This document shows positions 1-9,128 of a DNA stretch of 64,000 bases, one piece after another. The number at the start of each line of letters is the position of its first letter. Position 1 is the first letter of the stretch. The stretch is from Actinokineospora sp. NBRC 105648 (lineage in GTDB: Bacteria > Actinomycetota > Actinomycetes > Mycobacteriales > Pseudonocardiaceae): the NCBI RefSeq assembly GCF_030269645.1, contig NZ_BSTR01000009.1, positions 1-64,000 of the forward strand. The letters run 5' to 3'. The position numbers and the translations under genes were made by a program. The notes below the pieces were generated by a model, which saw only the letters and a program-made list of their open reading frames with translations, did not search any database and was not told where the DNA came from.

Positions 1-73
1 CCCTTCACCCGCCCTTTTTTCACCACCGCGGTGCTCTAGGGGCCCCGCACGAAGCGAGTTCACTAGATCGAGC
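1..73. repeat. Partial copy of a ~140 bp palindromic element, cut by the window start
   Basis: The stretch ends in ATCGAGC at 67-73, the same terminus as the complete copies at 161-300 and 20944-21088. It is an inverted copy of bases 161-233: positions 24-48 and 186-210 are a perfect 25-base inverted match and positions 1-10 match 224-233. The left half of this copy must lie before the window. It carries no reading frame. Read as a second, oppositely matching half element rather than a simple hairpin because the terminus and arms line up with the full copies. Confidence 0.65.
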
Positions 74-160
74 CCCCATCTTTTCCTCGGGCAACCCAAG
101 CGATGAGCAGCCCGTGGCCCCAGGGCGGCACACCCCATGACCTGCCCAAGTAAAGCGGAG

Positions 161-300
161 GCTCGATTGGCTGGACTACCTTCGCGCGGGGCCCCTAGAG
201 CACCGCGGTGGGGAAAAAGCGTGGGGTGAAGGGCATCCCCACCACACGGCAAGTTTAGCGGTGCTCTCCCCCCACACGAAGGCAGTCCACCCAATCGAGC
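161..300. repeat. Complete ~140 bp miniature element with terminal inverted repeats
   Basis: The element begins GCTCGATTGG and ends CCAATCGAGC. Its terminal inverted repeats (161-184 and 277-300) are 24 bases long with two mismatches. The interior shares blocks with the copy at 20944-21088 in the same order: GCCCCTA, GCGGTGGG, AAAGCG, GTGGGG, AAGGG, ATCC and TTAGCG. No target-site duplication and no coding capacity are visible. It could be a MITE-like non-autonomous element or a structured RNA repeat; the sequence does not decide which. Confidence 0.7.
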
Positions 301-334
301 ACAAACGTAACGGGTCTTGCGTACCAGCGGGCTC

Positions 335-385
335 GGCATTTAGGGATTTAAGGATTAGGGATTTGCGATTGAGAGATTTAGAGCA
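335..385. other. AT-richer patch with degenerate GGATTTA-like repeats
   Basis: Several short units resembling AGGGATTT, AAGGATTA and GAGATTTAG follow each other within about 50 bases, in a region far lower in GC than the rest of the window. No gene, promoter or known motif is recognised. The patch lies between the palindromic element and a decayed caspase gene, which fits imported or decaying DNA. Confidence 0.35.
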
Positions 386-419
386 AAGTGACTTACTAGA
401 CCTGGTCTATGCGGGGTCT

Positions 420-710
420 TCACCTGCCCGGCGCCCACCTCGCCCGCGCCGGGCAGGATGTTGCCCACGCCGGGCGGCAGCTCGGCCCGCAGATGTCGCG
501 CAGCGCGAGCCGGAGTCGGCCGCCGCCGAGCAGGCTGTGTCCACTGAAGTAGATGAGCACCAGGTCCTCGGCCGTTCGCGCGATCCGCTCGATGGAGGTG
601 CCACTGGAGGTGCGGTCGTGCCGGGGCGGGCCGGACACCAGGAGCCCGTCCTCGTCCGCCCGTGCTGGACCATGCCTCCCACCCATTCCCGACGTCGGTC
701 GGCGGTGCAC
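420..710 (-). pseudogene. Caspase-like (peptidase C14) gene remnant
   Basis: The reverse strand encodes a fragment of about 96 residues with the caspase core block RIARTAEDLVLIYFSGHS followed by LLGGGRLRLALRD. Bacterial caspase-like proteases have a matching beta-strand, then a GHG motif with the catalytic histidine, then a Leu-rich strand. Here the motif is GHS. There is no catalytic cysteine region: downstream of the LALRD segment the frame gives unrelated sequence, and the N-terminal start is not convincing. I read it as a truncated, frame-shifted remnant. Intact relatives often act in conflict or programmed-death systems; no partner gene remains here. Confidence 0.55.
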
Positions 711-723
711 CTAGGCTTGCTCG

Positions 724-1227
724 GTGAGGTTCTTCTACGACACCGAGTTCATCGAGGACGGGCAGACCATCGACCTGGTGTCGATCGGTGTCGTCGACGA
801 GGACGGTCGCGAGTTCTACGCCTGCTCCACCGAGTTCGACCCGGCGAAGGCGGGCCCGTGGGTGCGGGCCAACGTGCTGGACAAGCTGCCGCCGCCGGCC
901 GACAAGGCGTGGTGCGGGCGGGCCGAGCTGCGCAAGCGGCTGCTGGAGTTCCTCACCCCGCCGCACGCCCGGGACAAGATCGAGCTGTGGGCCTGGTTCG
1001 GCGCCTACGACCACGTGGTGCTCGGTCAGCTCTGGGGCGCCATGCCCGCGCTGCCCCGGGCGATCCCGCGGTTCACCCGTGAGCTGCGCCAGCGCTGGGA
1101 GGACGCGGGCAAGCCGGTGCTGCCCACCCCGCCCGACGACGCGCACGACGCGCTCGCCGACGCCCGGCACAACCTGGTGCGCTGGCGGGTGATCGACGCC
1201 GAGTGGCGGCGCCGCGCCGCGAAGTGA
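724..1227 (+). CDS. 3'-5' exoribonuclease, RNase AS (Rv2179c) type
   Basis: A 167-residue DEDDh-family nuclease. The acidic residues are visible as D6 and E8 in YDTE, D96 in GAYDH, then H141 and D146 in HDALADARHN. The M. tuberculosis homologue Rv2179c is a polyadenylate-specific 3' exoribonuclease; length and motif spacing agree with that family. The GTG at 724 is the only start that keeps the first Asp-x-Glu motif near the N-terminus. It has no close partner: pfkA follows after a 165-base gap. Its presence near aroG and pknL matches the mycobacterial gene neighbourhood. Confidence 0.85.
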   Translation: MRFFYDTEFIEDGQTIDLVSIGVVDEDGREFYACSTEFDPAKAGPWVRANVLDKLPPPADKAWCGRAELRKRLLEFLTPPHARDKIELWAWFGAYDHVVLGQLWGAMPALPRAIPRFTRELRQRWEDAGKPVLPTPPDDAHDALADARHNLVRWRVIDAEWRRRAAK

Positions 1228-1392
1228 GGCCCGGCCTCGGGCCGCCGTGCGTGATCACCGGCCCGGCGGGCGGCCGCGCGCGCTGATCCACCCGCTGGGA
1301 CCCCGCTTGCTATACCGATTCAGCAGCCGGCACGCTGGCGGTGTCAGCTAGTGATGGCAATCACTGCCGCAAGGCGTTGGAGGGTCGGTTTC

Positions 1393-2418
1393 ATGCGCGT
1401 CGGCGTACTCACCGGGGGCGGGGACTGCCCCGGGCTCAACGCGGTCATCCGGGCGGTCGTGCGCAAGGGGGTCGAGACCCACGGGTGGGACGTCGTCGGC
1501 TTCCGCAACGGCTGGAAGGGCCCGCTGGAAGGCGACTCCAAGCCGATCGGGCTCGACGACGTCGAGGATATCCTCACCCGCGGCGGCACCATCCTCGGCT
1601 CCTCGCGGACCAACCCCTACCAGGTGGACAACGGCCCGGAGCGGATCCGCCAGGTGCTCGCCGAGCAGGGCGTGGACGCGCTGATCGCGATCGGCGGCGA
1701 GGACACCCTCGGGGTGGCCAAGCGGCTCACCGACGACGGCATCGGCGTGGTCGGCGTGCCCAAGACGATCGACAACGACCTGGGCGCCACCGACTACACC
1801 TTCGGCTTCGACACCGCCGTGCACATCGCCACCGAGGCGATCGACCGGCTGCGCACCACCGCCGAGTCGCACCACCGCGCGCTGGTCGTGGAGGTCATGG
1901 GCAGGCACGCGGGCTGGATCGCGCTGCACTCCGGGCTCGCGGGCGGCGCCAACGTGATCCTGGTGCCGGAGCGGGAGTTCAGCGTGCCCAAGGTGATCGA
2001 GTGGGTGCGCCGCCGGTTCGAGCGGCAGTACGCGCCGATCATCGTGGTGGCCGAGGGCGCGCTGCCCGAGGGGGGCGCCGAGGTGCTGGCCAGCGGGGAG
2101 AAGGACGCGTTCGGGCACGTCCGGCTCGGTGGCGTGGGCACCTGGCTGGCCGAGGAGATCGCGGCGCAGACCGGCGAGGAGTCGCGCGCGGTCGTGCTCG
2201 GGCACACCCAGCGCGGCGGCACGCCCACCGCCTACGACCGGGTGCTGGCCACCCGGTTCGGCCTGCACGCGGTGGACGCGGTGGCCGACGGCGACTTCGG
2301 CGTGATGGTCGCCCTGCGCGGCACCGACATCGTGCGGGTGAAGCTGGCCGAGGCCACCGCCGAGCTCAAGACCGTGCCGCTGCACCGCTACGCCGAGGCC
2401 GAGGTCTTCTTCGGCTAG
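1393..2418 (+). CDS. pfkA: 6-phosphofructokinase, probably PPi-dependent
   Basis: A 341-residue group III phosphofructokinase, phosphorylating fructose 6-phosphate in glycolysis. The N-terminal GVLTGGGDCPGLNAVIR phosphate loop, the catalytic TIDND motif (126-130) and the substrate motif MGRHAGW are all present. The residues that select the phosphoryl donor are D104 (GGEDT) and K124 (VPKTIDND), the pair seen in PPi-dependent enzymes such as that of Amycolatopsis methanolica; ATP enzymes carry glycine at position 104. The ATG at 1393 is preceded by GGAGGG eight bases upstream; an earlier in-frame ATG at 1351 has no such site. Monocistronic by appearance. Confidence 0.9.
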   Translation: MRVGVLTGGGDCPGLNAVIRAVVRKGVETHGWDVVGFRNGWKGPLEGDSKPIGLDDVEDILTRGGTILGSSRTNPYQVDNGPERIRQVLAEQGVDALIAIGGEDTLGVAKRLTDDGIGVVGVPKTIDNDLGATDYTFGFDTAVHIATEAIDRLRTTAESHHRALVVEVMGRHAGWIALHSGLAGGANVILVPEREFSVPKVIEWVRRRFERQYAPIIVVAEGALPEGGAEVLASGEKDAFGHVRLGGVGTWLAEEIAAQTGEESRAVVLGHTQRGGTPTAYDRVLATRFGLHAVDAVADGDFGVMVALRGTDIVRVKLAEATAELKTVPLHRYAEAEVFFG

Positions 2419-2591
2419 GCGCTGCCCGGTGAGTCTGGTGCGTGGGATCCGCGTGGTTCCTGGCCGCGCGGGCGGAAAGCCGCTCGTACCCGGCGCCGTC
2501 AGCGCGTGCCGGACTCACCGGACCGCGGCCAAACGCTCAGCAGGCTGAGTTTCGAGTTGTGGCCCGCCCCGGGGTGCGGTGCACTGGTCGT

Positions 2592-3071
2592 ATGACCGCC
2601 GCGACCGCCTCCCGGGGCAAGGAATGGCTCGCCCTCGTCGGTTTCGCCGTGCTCAGCTACGGCGTCGCCGCCCTCGGCTCACTGGCCACGCTGGACAACG
2701 TGCGCGGCTGGTACGCCGTGGCCGAGAAACCGCCGTACTCCCCGCCGAACTGGCTGTTCGGTCCGGTGTGGACGGTGCTGTACGGGCTGATCGCGGTCGC
2801 GGGCTGGCTGGTGTGGCGCCGCCGGGACCGCCCCGCGCTGGTGGCCTGGGGCGTGCAGCTGGCGCTCAACCTGGCCTGGACGCCCACGTTCTTCGCGTTG
2901 CAGTGGCTCTGGGTCGGCCTGGTGGTCATCGTGGCGCTCGACGTGGCCGTCGTCGTGACGATCCTGCGGTTCCGCCGGGTACGCCCGGTGGCCGCCTGGC
3001 TACTGGTGCCGTACCTGGCATGGATCCTGTTCGCCACCGCCCTCAACGCCGGTGTCGCCGCCCTGAATTGA
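2592..3071 (+). CDS. tspO: TspO/MBR family tryptophan-rich sensory protein
   Basis: A 159-residue membrane protein of the translocator family, which binds tetrapyrroles and related ligands. Five hydrophobic segments are visible, together with the family block WYAVAEKPPYSPPNW followed by GPVWTVLYGL, and the later WTPTFF block. Length is typical (150-165 residues). The start chosen is ATG 2592, just before the conserved first helix; no strong ribosome site is visible. The amidase gene starts 39 bases downstream on the same strand, so co-transcription is possible. Confidence 0.85.
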   Translation: MTAATASRGKEWLALVGFAVLSYGVAALGSLATLDNVRGWYAVAEKPPYSPPNWLFGPVWTVLYGLIAVAGWLVWRRRDRPALVAWGVQLALNLAWTPTFFALQWLWVGLVVIVALDVAVVVTILRFRRVRPVAAWLLVPYLAWILFATALNAGVAALN

Positions 3072-3110
3072 CCGCGCACCACATGGCGTACCGGCGGGTA
3101 GGGTGCGGCC

Positions 3111-4469
3111 ATGGACGAACTGCTCTGGGCCGGGGCAGACGCGCAGGCACGGGCGCTGCGGGACGGCTGGGTCACCGCGCCGGAACTCGCCGCCGCCGTG
3201 CTGCGCCGCGCGGAGCAGCTCAACCCCGCGCTGAACGCCTTCCGCGTGCTCTACCCCGTGCTAGAAGCAGCCGAGGCCGCCCAGCGCAGACTCGACGCGG
3301 GGGAGCGCACGCCGCTGCTGGGCGTGCCGGTCGCGGTCAAGGACGACAGCGACGTCGCAGGCGATGTCACCGCCCAGGGCGGCAGGCCGCAGTTCCCACC
3401 GGCCACACGCGACAGTGCGGCCGTCGCCCGGCTGCGCGCGGCGGGCGCGGTGATCGTCGGCCACACCCTCACCCCGGAGCGGTGCCTCTGGCCGGTCACG
3501 GAGAGCCTCACCTTCGGCGCGACCCGCAACCCGTGGCACCTCGACCACACCCCGGGCGGCTCGTCCGGCGGGTCGGCGGCGGCGGTAGCGGCCGGGATCG
3601 TCGGCGCGGCGACCGGTTCCGACGGCGGCGGCTCGATCCGCGTCCCGGCGGCGGCCGCGGGCGTCTTCGGCCTCAAGACCACCCGAGGCCTGGTGCCGAT
3701 GGCGCCCCGGGTCGAGGGTTGGCACGGGCTCTCGAGCATCGGCGCGCTGGGCAGGCGGGTCGCCGACGCGGCCGCGCTGCTCGACGTCCTCACCGAGGGC
3801 GGTGGGTACCGGCGCGCGATCGACACCGACCCCGGTCCACTGCGGATCGCCCTCGCCTGGCGGACACCACTGGGCACGCCGCGACTGCACCCGACAACGC
3901 GCCGCGCGGTGCTCGACACCGCCGACCGGCTACGCGCGCTGGGCCACACCGTCGTCGAGGCCGATCCGCCCCTGGGCGCCCGGCCGACCCCGCAGTTCAT
4001 CATCCGCTACCTGCGCGGCGTCGCCGACGACGTCCGCGCACTACCGAACCCGGAGTGGCTGGAACCACGCACCCGCAAGATCGTCGCGGTCGGCCGCCTG
4101 GTCCCCGACCGCGCCCTGCGCTGGGCCCGCGCGGCCGAGGCAGGCCTGCACGCGCGGATGGCGCCCTTCCTCACCGAGTTCGACGCGATCCTCCAACCCA
4201 CCTGGCTGCGCACCCCGCCCACCATCGGCACCTTCCACGGCAGCGGGATCATCACGACGTGGGCGGGGGTGTCGGCGCGCATCCCGTACTTCCCGACCTG
4301 GAACGTGCTCGGCTACCCGGTCGCCACCCTGCCAGTCGGCCGCGACGACCTCGGCCTACCGATCGGCGTCCAACTAATCGGCCCCACAAACTCCGAACGG
4401 CTGCTGCTCTCGGCCTCCGGTCAGTACGAACGCGCCCACCCCTGGACGGACAAGAAACCCACGATGTGA
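3111..4469 (+). CDS. Amidase signature family hydrolase
   Basis: A 452-residue enzyme of the amidase signature family, hydrolysing C-N amide bonds in small molecules. The Ser-cisSer-Lys triad is visible: K77 in VAVKDD, S151 in the GGSSGGS block, and nucleophile S175 in GSDGGGSIR, with the spacing seen in characterised members. The substrate cannot be told from sequence. It is not a GatA: no gatC or gatB is nearby. Its stop codon overlaps a GTG start (GTGA at 4466-4469), so the short frame and genes that follow may be translationally coupled to it. Confidence 0.85.
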   Translation: MDELLWAGADAQARALRDGWVTAPELAAAVLRRAEQLNPALNAFRVLYPVLEAAEAAQRRLDAGERTPLLGVPVAVKDDSDVAGDVTAQGGRPQFPPATRDSAAVARLRAAGAVIVGHTLTPERCLWPVTESLTFGATRNPWHLDHTPGGSSGGSAAAVAAGIVGAATGSDGGGSIRVPAAAAGVFGLKTTRGLVPMAPRVEGWHGLSSIGALGRRVADAAALLDVLTEGGGYRRAIDTDPGPLRIALAWRTPLGTPRLHPTTRRAVLDTADRLRALGHTVVEADPPLGARPTPQFIIRYLRGVADDVRALPNPEWLEPRTRKIVAVGRLVPDRALRWARAAEAGLHARMAPFLTEFDAILQPTWLRTPPTIGTFHGSGIITTWAGVSARIPYFPTWNVLGYPVATLPVGRDDLGLPIGVQLIGPTNSERLLLSASGQYERAHPWTDKKPTM

Positions 4470-4537
4470 ACGTGATCGACCAATTCGACTTCTTCGGCCC
4501 GTGGTGGCGCGACCCCAACGGCTTGGGGCACCGATGA
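4466..4537 (+). CDS. Possible 23-residue coupled leader peptide
   Basis: A short frame starts at the GTG that overlaps the amidase stop (GTGA) and ends in a TGA overlapping the ATG of the next gene (ATGA). The peptide is rich in Phe, Asp and Trp (QFDFFGPWWRDP in the middle). It could be a real small protein, a coupling leader that passes ribosomes to the next gene, or a by-product of close spacing. No homologue is recognised and no separate ribosome site is visible. Confidence 0.3.
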   Translation: MNVIDQFDFFGPWWRDPNGLGHR

Positions 4538-5073
4538 TCACTGTTGAGCTGACTCGGGTCGGTCTCGTCAGCCTCGCCCCTGGTGGGGGCGCCGGTCTGT
4601 TCACGCCTACCGGGGTTTTGCGTGCGGTGTCCCCGGCCGCGGCACCGCCTGTGTCCCCGGGGACCGCCGCAACGATGAACGTCGAGGTGCTCCGCCGGTT
4701 CGGTGGCATGGCGGCCAGGGCGCTGGTCGGCGGGGAGTTCGTCCCGGCGGCAGGAACCAGCACGGCGTTCGAGGTGGGTTTCGTCGCGGAGAGCGCCGTG
4801 GTCCCTGGTGCGTGCCCGAGCAGGCAGTGGTCGGCGCCGTTCGATGTCGGACTCATCGAGGAGTACGCCCACGGGGTCCTGGCCGGGGTCACGGATTCCA
4901 CCGTCCCCCTTCCCCCCGGCGTGCTCCGGGTGGCCGAGGCGGGTATCGACGAGATCGGTTCGTCAGCCGCGTTGTTCCGGCAAGCGGCGCTGGTCTTGCG
5001 GAGCGTCGTCGCGGCCGAGTTGGCCGGCACCGATGTCGAGTCGGCGGTCCGCACGGCAATGGCTGCCTGGTGA
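4534..5073 (+). CDS. Hypothetical protein, second member of a coupled operon
   Basis: A 179-residue protein of unrecognised family. The N-terminal third is Ala/Pro/Gly rich with scattered valines; the middle reads as beta strands (TAFEVGFVAESAVV) and the C-terminal part as two helices (AALFRQAALVLRSVVAAELAG). No signal peptide or membrane segment is seen. ATG 4534 is chosen over GTG 4501 because it overlaps the preceding short frame and starts a regular strand. The stop overlaps the next GTG start at 5070-5073. The pairing with an amidase says nothing firm about function. Confidence 0.6.
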   Translation: MITVELTRVGLVSLAPGGGAGLFTPTGVLRAVSPAAAPPVSPGTAATMNVEVLRRFGGMAARALVGGEFVPAAGTSTAFEVGFVAESAVVPGACPSRQWSAPFDVGLIEEYAHGVLAGVTDSTVPLPPGVLRVAEAGIDEIGSSAALFRQAALVLRSVVAAELAGTDVESAVRTAMAAW

Positions 5074-5243
5074 GAACCGCTCACCCCGAGATGAGGGGGT
5101 CGTTGTCCAACACTGGCAGGCTGGTGGCGGAGTTCCTGAAGATCGAGGGCCGCTACGCCATCCCGGAACTGCTCGACCTGGCAGGCAGGCGATCGAGCGG
5201 TGTGGAGTCCGCGAACTTCAAACCGGGCGCCAACGTGTGGTGA
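5070..5243 (+). CDS. Small hypothetical protein of 57 residues
   Basis: The GTG start overlaps the stop of the preceding gene (GTGA), implying translational coupling. The product has a helical front half (TGRLVAEFLKIEGRYAIPELLDLAGRR) and ends in SANFKPGANVW. There is no membrane segment. I do not recognise the family. Position between two other unknowns in a tight run supports a real gene, since all four junctions in the run are overlaps or gaps of four bases. Confidence 0.5.
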   Translation: MRTAHPEMRGSLSNTGRLVAEFLKIEGRYAIPELLDLAGRRSSGVESANFKPGANVW

Positions 5244-5247
5244 GTTG

Positions 5248-5634
5248 ATGACGTGGACGAACGGGAGACCAATGCGGACCGGACTGCTCGGGGGCCCTGT
5301 GCCGGGGGAGGTGAAACGCCTGTCCGTCCCGCGCTTGCGGGAGTTGTCCTCGGCCGCCCGCACCCTGGGCGCGCACGCCTGCGGCAGGCCGGAGTTCGTC
5401 TCCGCCAACGGGGACCGGGTTCAGCACGTCTTCCTGATGCCCATCGGTCTGCAGTCCGCGGGCGGTGTGGCCCTGCGGTGCTACGTCGCTGTCGTGCTCG
5501 ACCAGGAGACTGTGGTGTTCACCCTCGACGTCACGGCCGCGGACTTCGCGGCGGAGGCCACCGTGGAGGACCCATGGGAACTCGCCGAGGCGGTGTTCTA
5601 CGGGGCGCGACATGTTCCGGTCGACGGTTCGTGA
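5248..5634 (+). CDS. Hypothetical protein, last member of the coupled operon
   Basis: A 128-residue soluble protein, four bases after the preceding stop. A second possible start is ATG 5272, which would remove eight residues. The core alternates strands and helices (SVPRLRELSSAARTLG, then CYVAVVLDQETVVFTLDVT, then a C-terminal helix ending PWELAEAVFYGAR). No family is recognised. The gene ends 60 bases from a convergent gene; no clear terminator hairpin is visible between them. Confidence 0.6.
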   Translation: MTWTNGRPMRTGLLGGPVPGEVKRLSVPRLRELSSAARTLGAHACGRPEFVSANGDRVQHVFLMPIGLQSAGGVALRCYVAVVLDQETVVFTLDVTAADFAAEATVEDPWELAEAVFYGARHVPVDGS

Positions 5635-5693
5635 GCGCCGGAGTCTCGGGGGGATCCACAAGCGGTGCCACGTGACCGACGGTCTGTGATCGC

Positions 5694-8249
<2,556 letters not shown>

Positions 8250-8273
8250 ACCCGTTCCACGAGAACGGCCGGA

Positions 8274-8309
8274 ACGGCCGGTGGCCCCGAACTCGGGACC
8301 ACCGGCCGT
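8274..8309 (+). terminator. Terminator hairpin after aroG
   Basis: ACGGCCGGTGG (8274-8284) pairs perfectly with CCACCGGCCGT (8299-8309); the inner three C-G pairs extend the stem after one mismatch, leaving a six-base loop. There is no T-run, as is common in actinobacterial terminators. Confidence 0.7.
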
Positions 8310-8467
8310 CGCCGTTTCGGGGGCGGCCCAGCCGGTCCAGCGGTCAGGACCGGGCGAGGCGCGGCCTACCAGCCCGGTGACGACGTGTGCCGGATGGACT
8401 GGGCGATCACCGCGCGCACCACGGTCCCTGACATCCGGGAGACGGTCGCGAGCTGGAGACCGGGCTG

Positions 8468-8960
8468 GTGGTCGACCGGTCCGCCAGCCTGGACTTCGGC
8501 ACCGCGGGCCGCGAGAAGCGCGACCTCGCCGTGGCGGCGACCGCGTACCTGACTTGCGGCCTCGCCGACCACCTCGTCACCAGCGACCGCCTTCCCGAGC
8601 TGCTCGCCTACCTGAAGTCGGGCAGCCTCGACCTCGTCGGGTACGCGGTCACCCCGCCGCCCTCCCGGTTGGCCGAGCAGGCCGGGTGGATCGATGTCTG
8701 TTTCGCCGTCGACACCGTCGAGGAGATCCTCGACCGGCTGGCCGCCCACGGTCAGGTCGCGGTCGCCAAGGAGATCGAGGCCAAGTCGCCGACCGCGCTC
8801 AAGGTCACCCTGGCCGCCCTGCGCCGGGCGCGCGAGCTGTCGGACGTCGAGTCGGTGCTGGTCCAGGAGTACCGGGTGTCCGCCGCCTGCCTGCGCGACC
8901 ACGACCTGGTGGAGGGCATCCGCGCCCAGGTGATCGACAAGGACCGCGACCGTCGCCGGA
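8468..8960 (+). pseudogene. 3-hydroxyisobutyryl-CoA hydrolase / enoyl-CoA hydratase C-terminal remnant
   Basis: From about 8550 the frame matches the C-terminal half of the ECH_2 family: CGLADHLVTSDRLPELLAYL, then the helical block WIDVCFAVDTVEEILDRL, then KSPTALKVTLAALRRAREL and HDLVEGIRAQVIDKDRD. The N-terminal half with the CoA-binding fold and oxyanion hole is absent, and after residue DRD the sequence loses similarity although the frame stays open to 9148. A full-length member needs about 340 residues. I read this as a decayed gene. Bases 8310-8467 upstream hold nothing recognisable. Confidence 0.65.
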
Positions 8961-9128
8961 TCGGCGCTTTGGTCGCCACCAGTGACCAGACGGCCGCGTC
9001 CCGGGGAGCTGGCGCACGCCCGCGGCTTGGTCCGCAAGGTGGCCGAGACACCGTGCCCCCGAGGGCGTTCGTGGTGATCTCGCCGAGGCGATCGGGCAGC
9101 TCCAGGCGGCCACCCCACGCGACGACGG

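Noticed and set aside
420-710. An intact caspase gene
   Set aside because: No catalytic cysteine region and no credible start; length is a third of a normal domain.
2427-2520. Inverted repeat CGGTGAGTC / GACTCACCG around the pfkA-tspO gap
   Set aside because: Arms are 11 of 12 matched but 70 bases apart; no promoter or element logic visible, so probably chance or a weak structure.
2579-4537. A 652-codon + frame covering tspO and the amidase
   Set aside because: Both real genes are in other frames with intact motifs; this frame is low in complexity.
8961-9128. A second hydrolase or hydratase fragment (ELAHARGLVRKVAE)
   Set aside because: Too short and frame-broken to assign; could be decay of the same gene.
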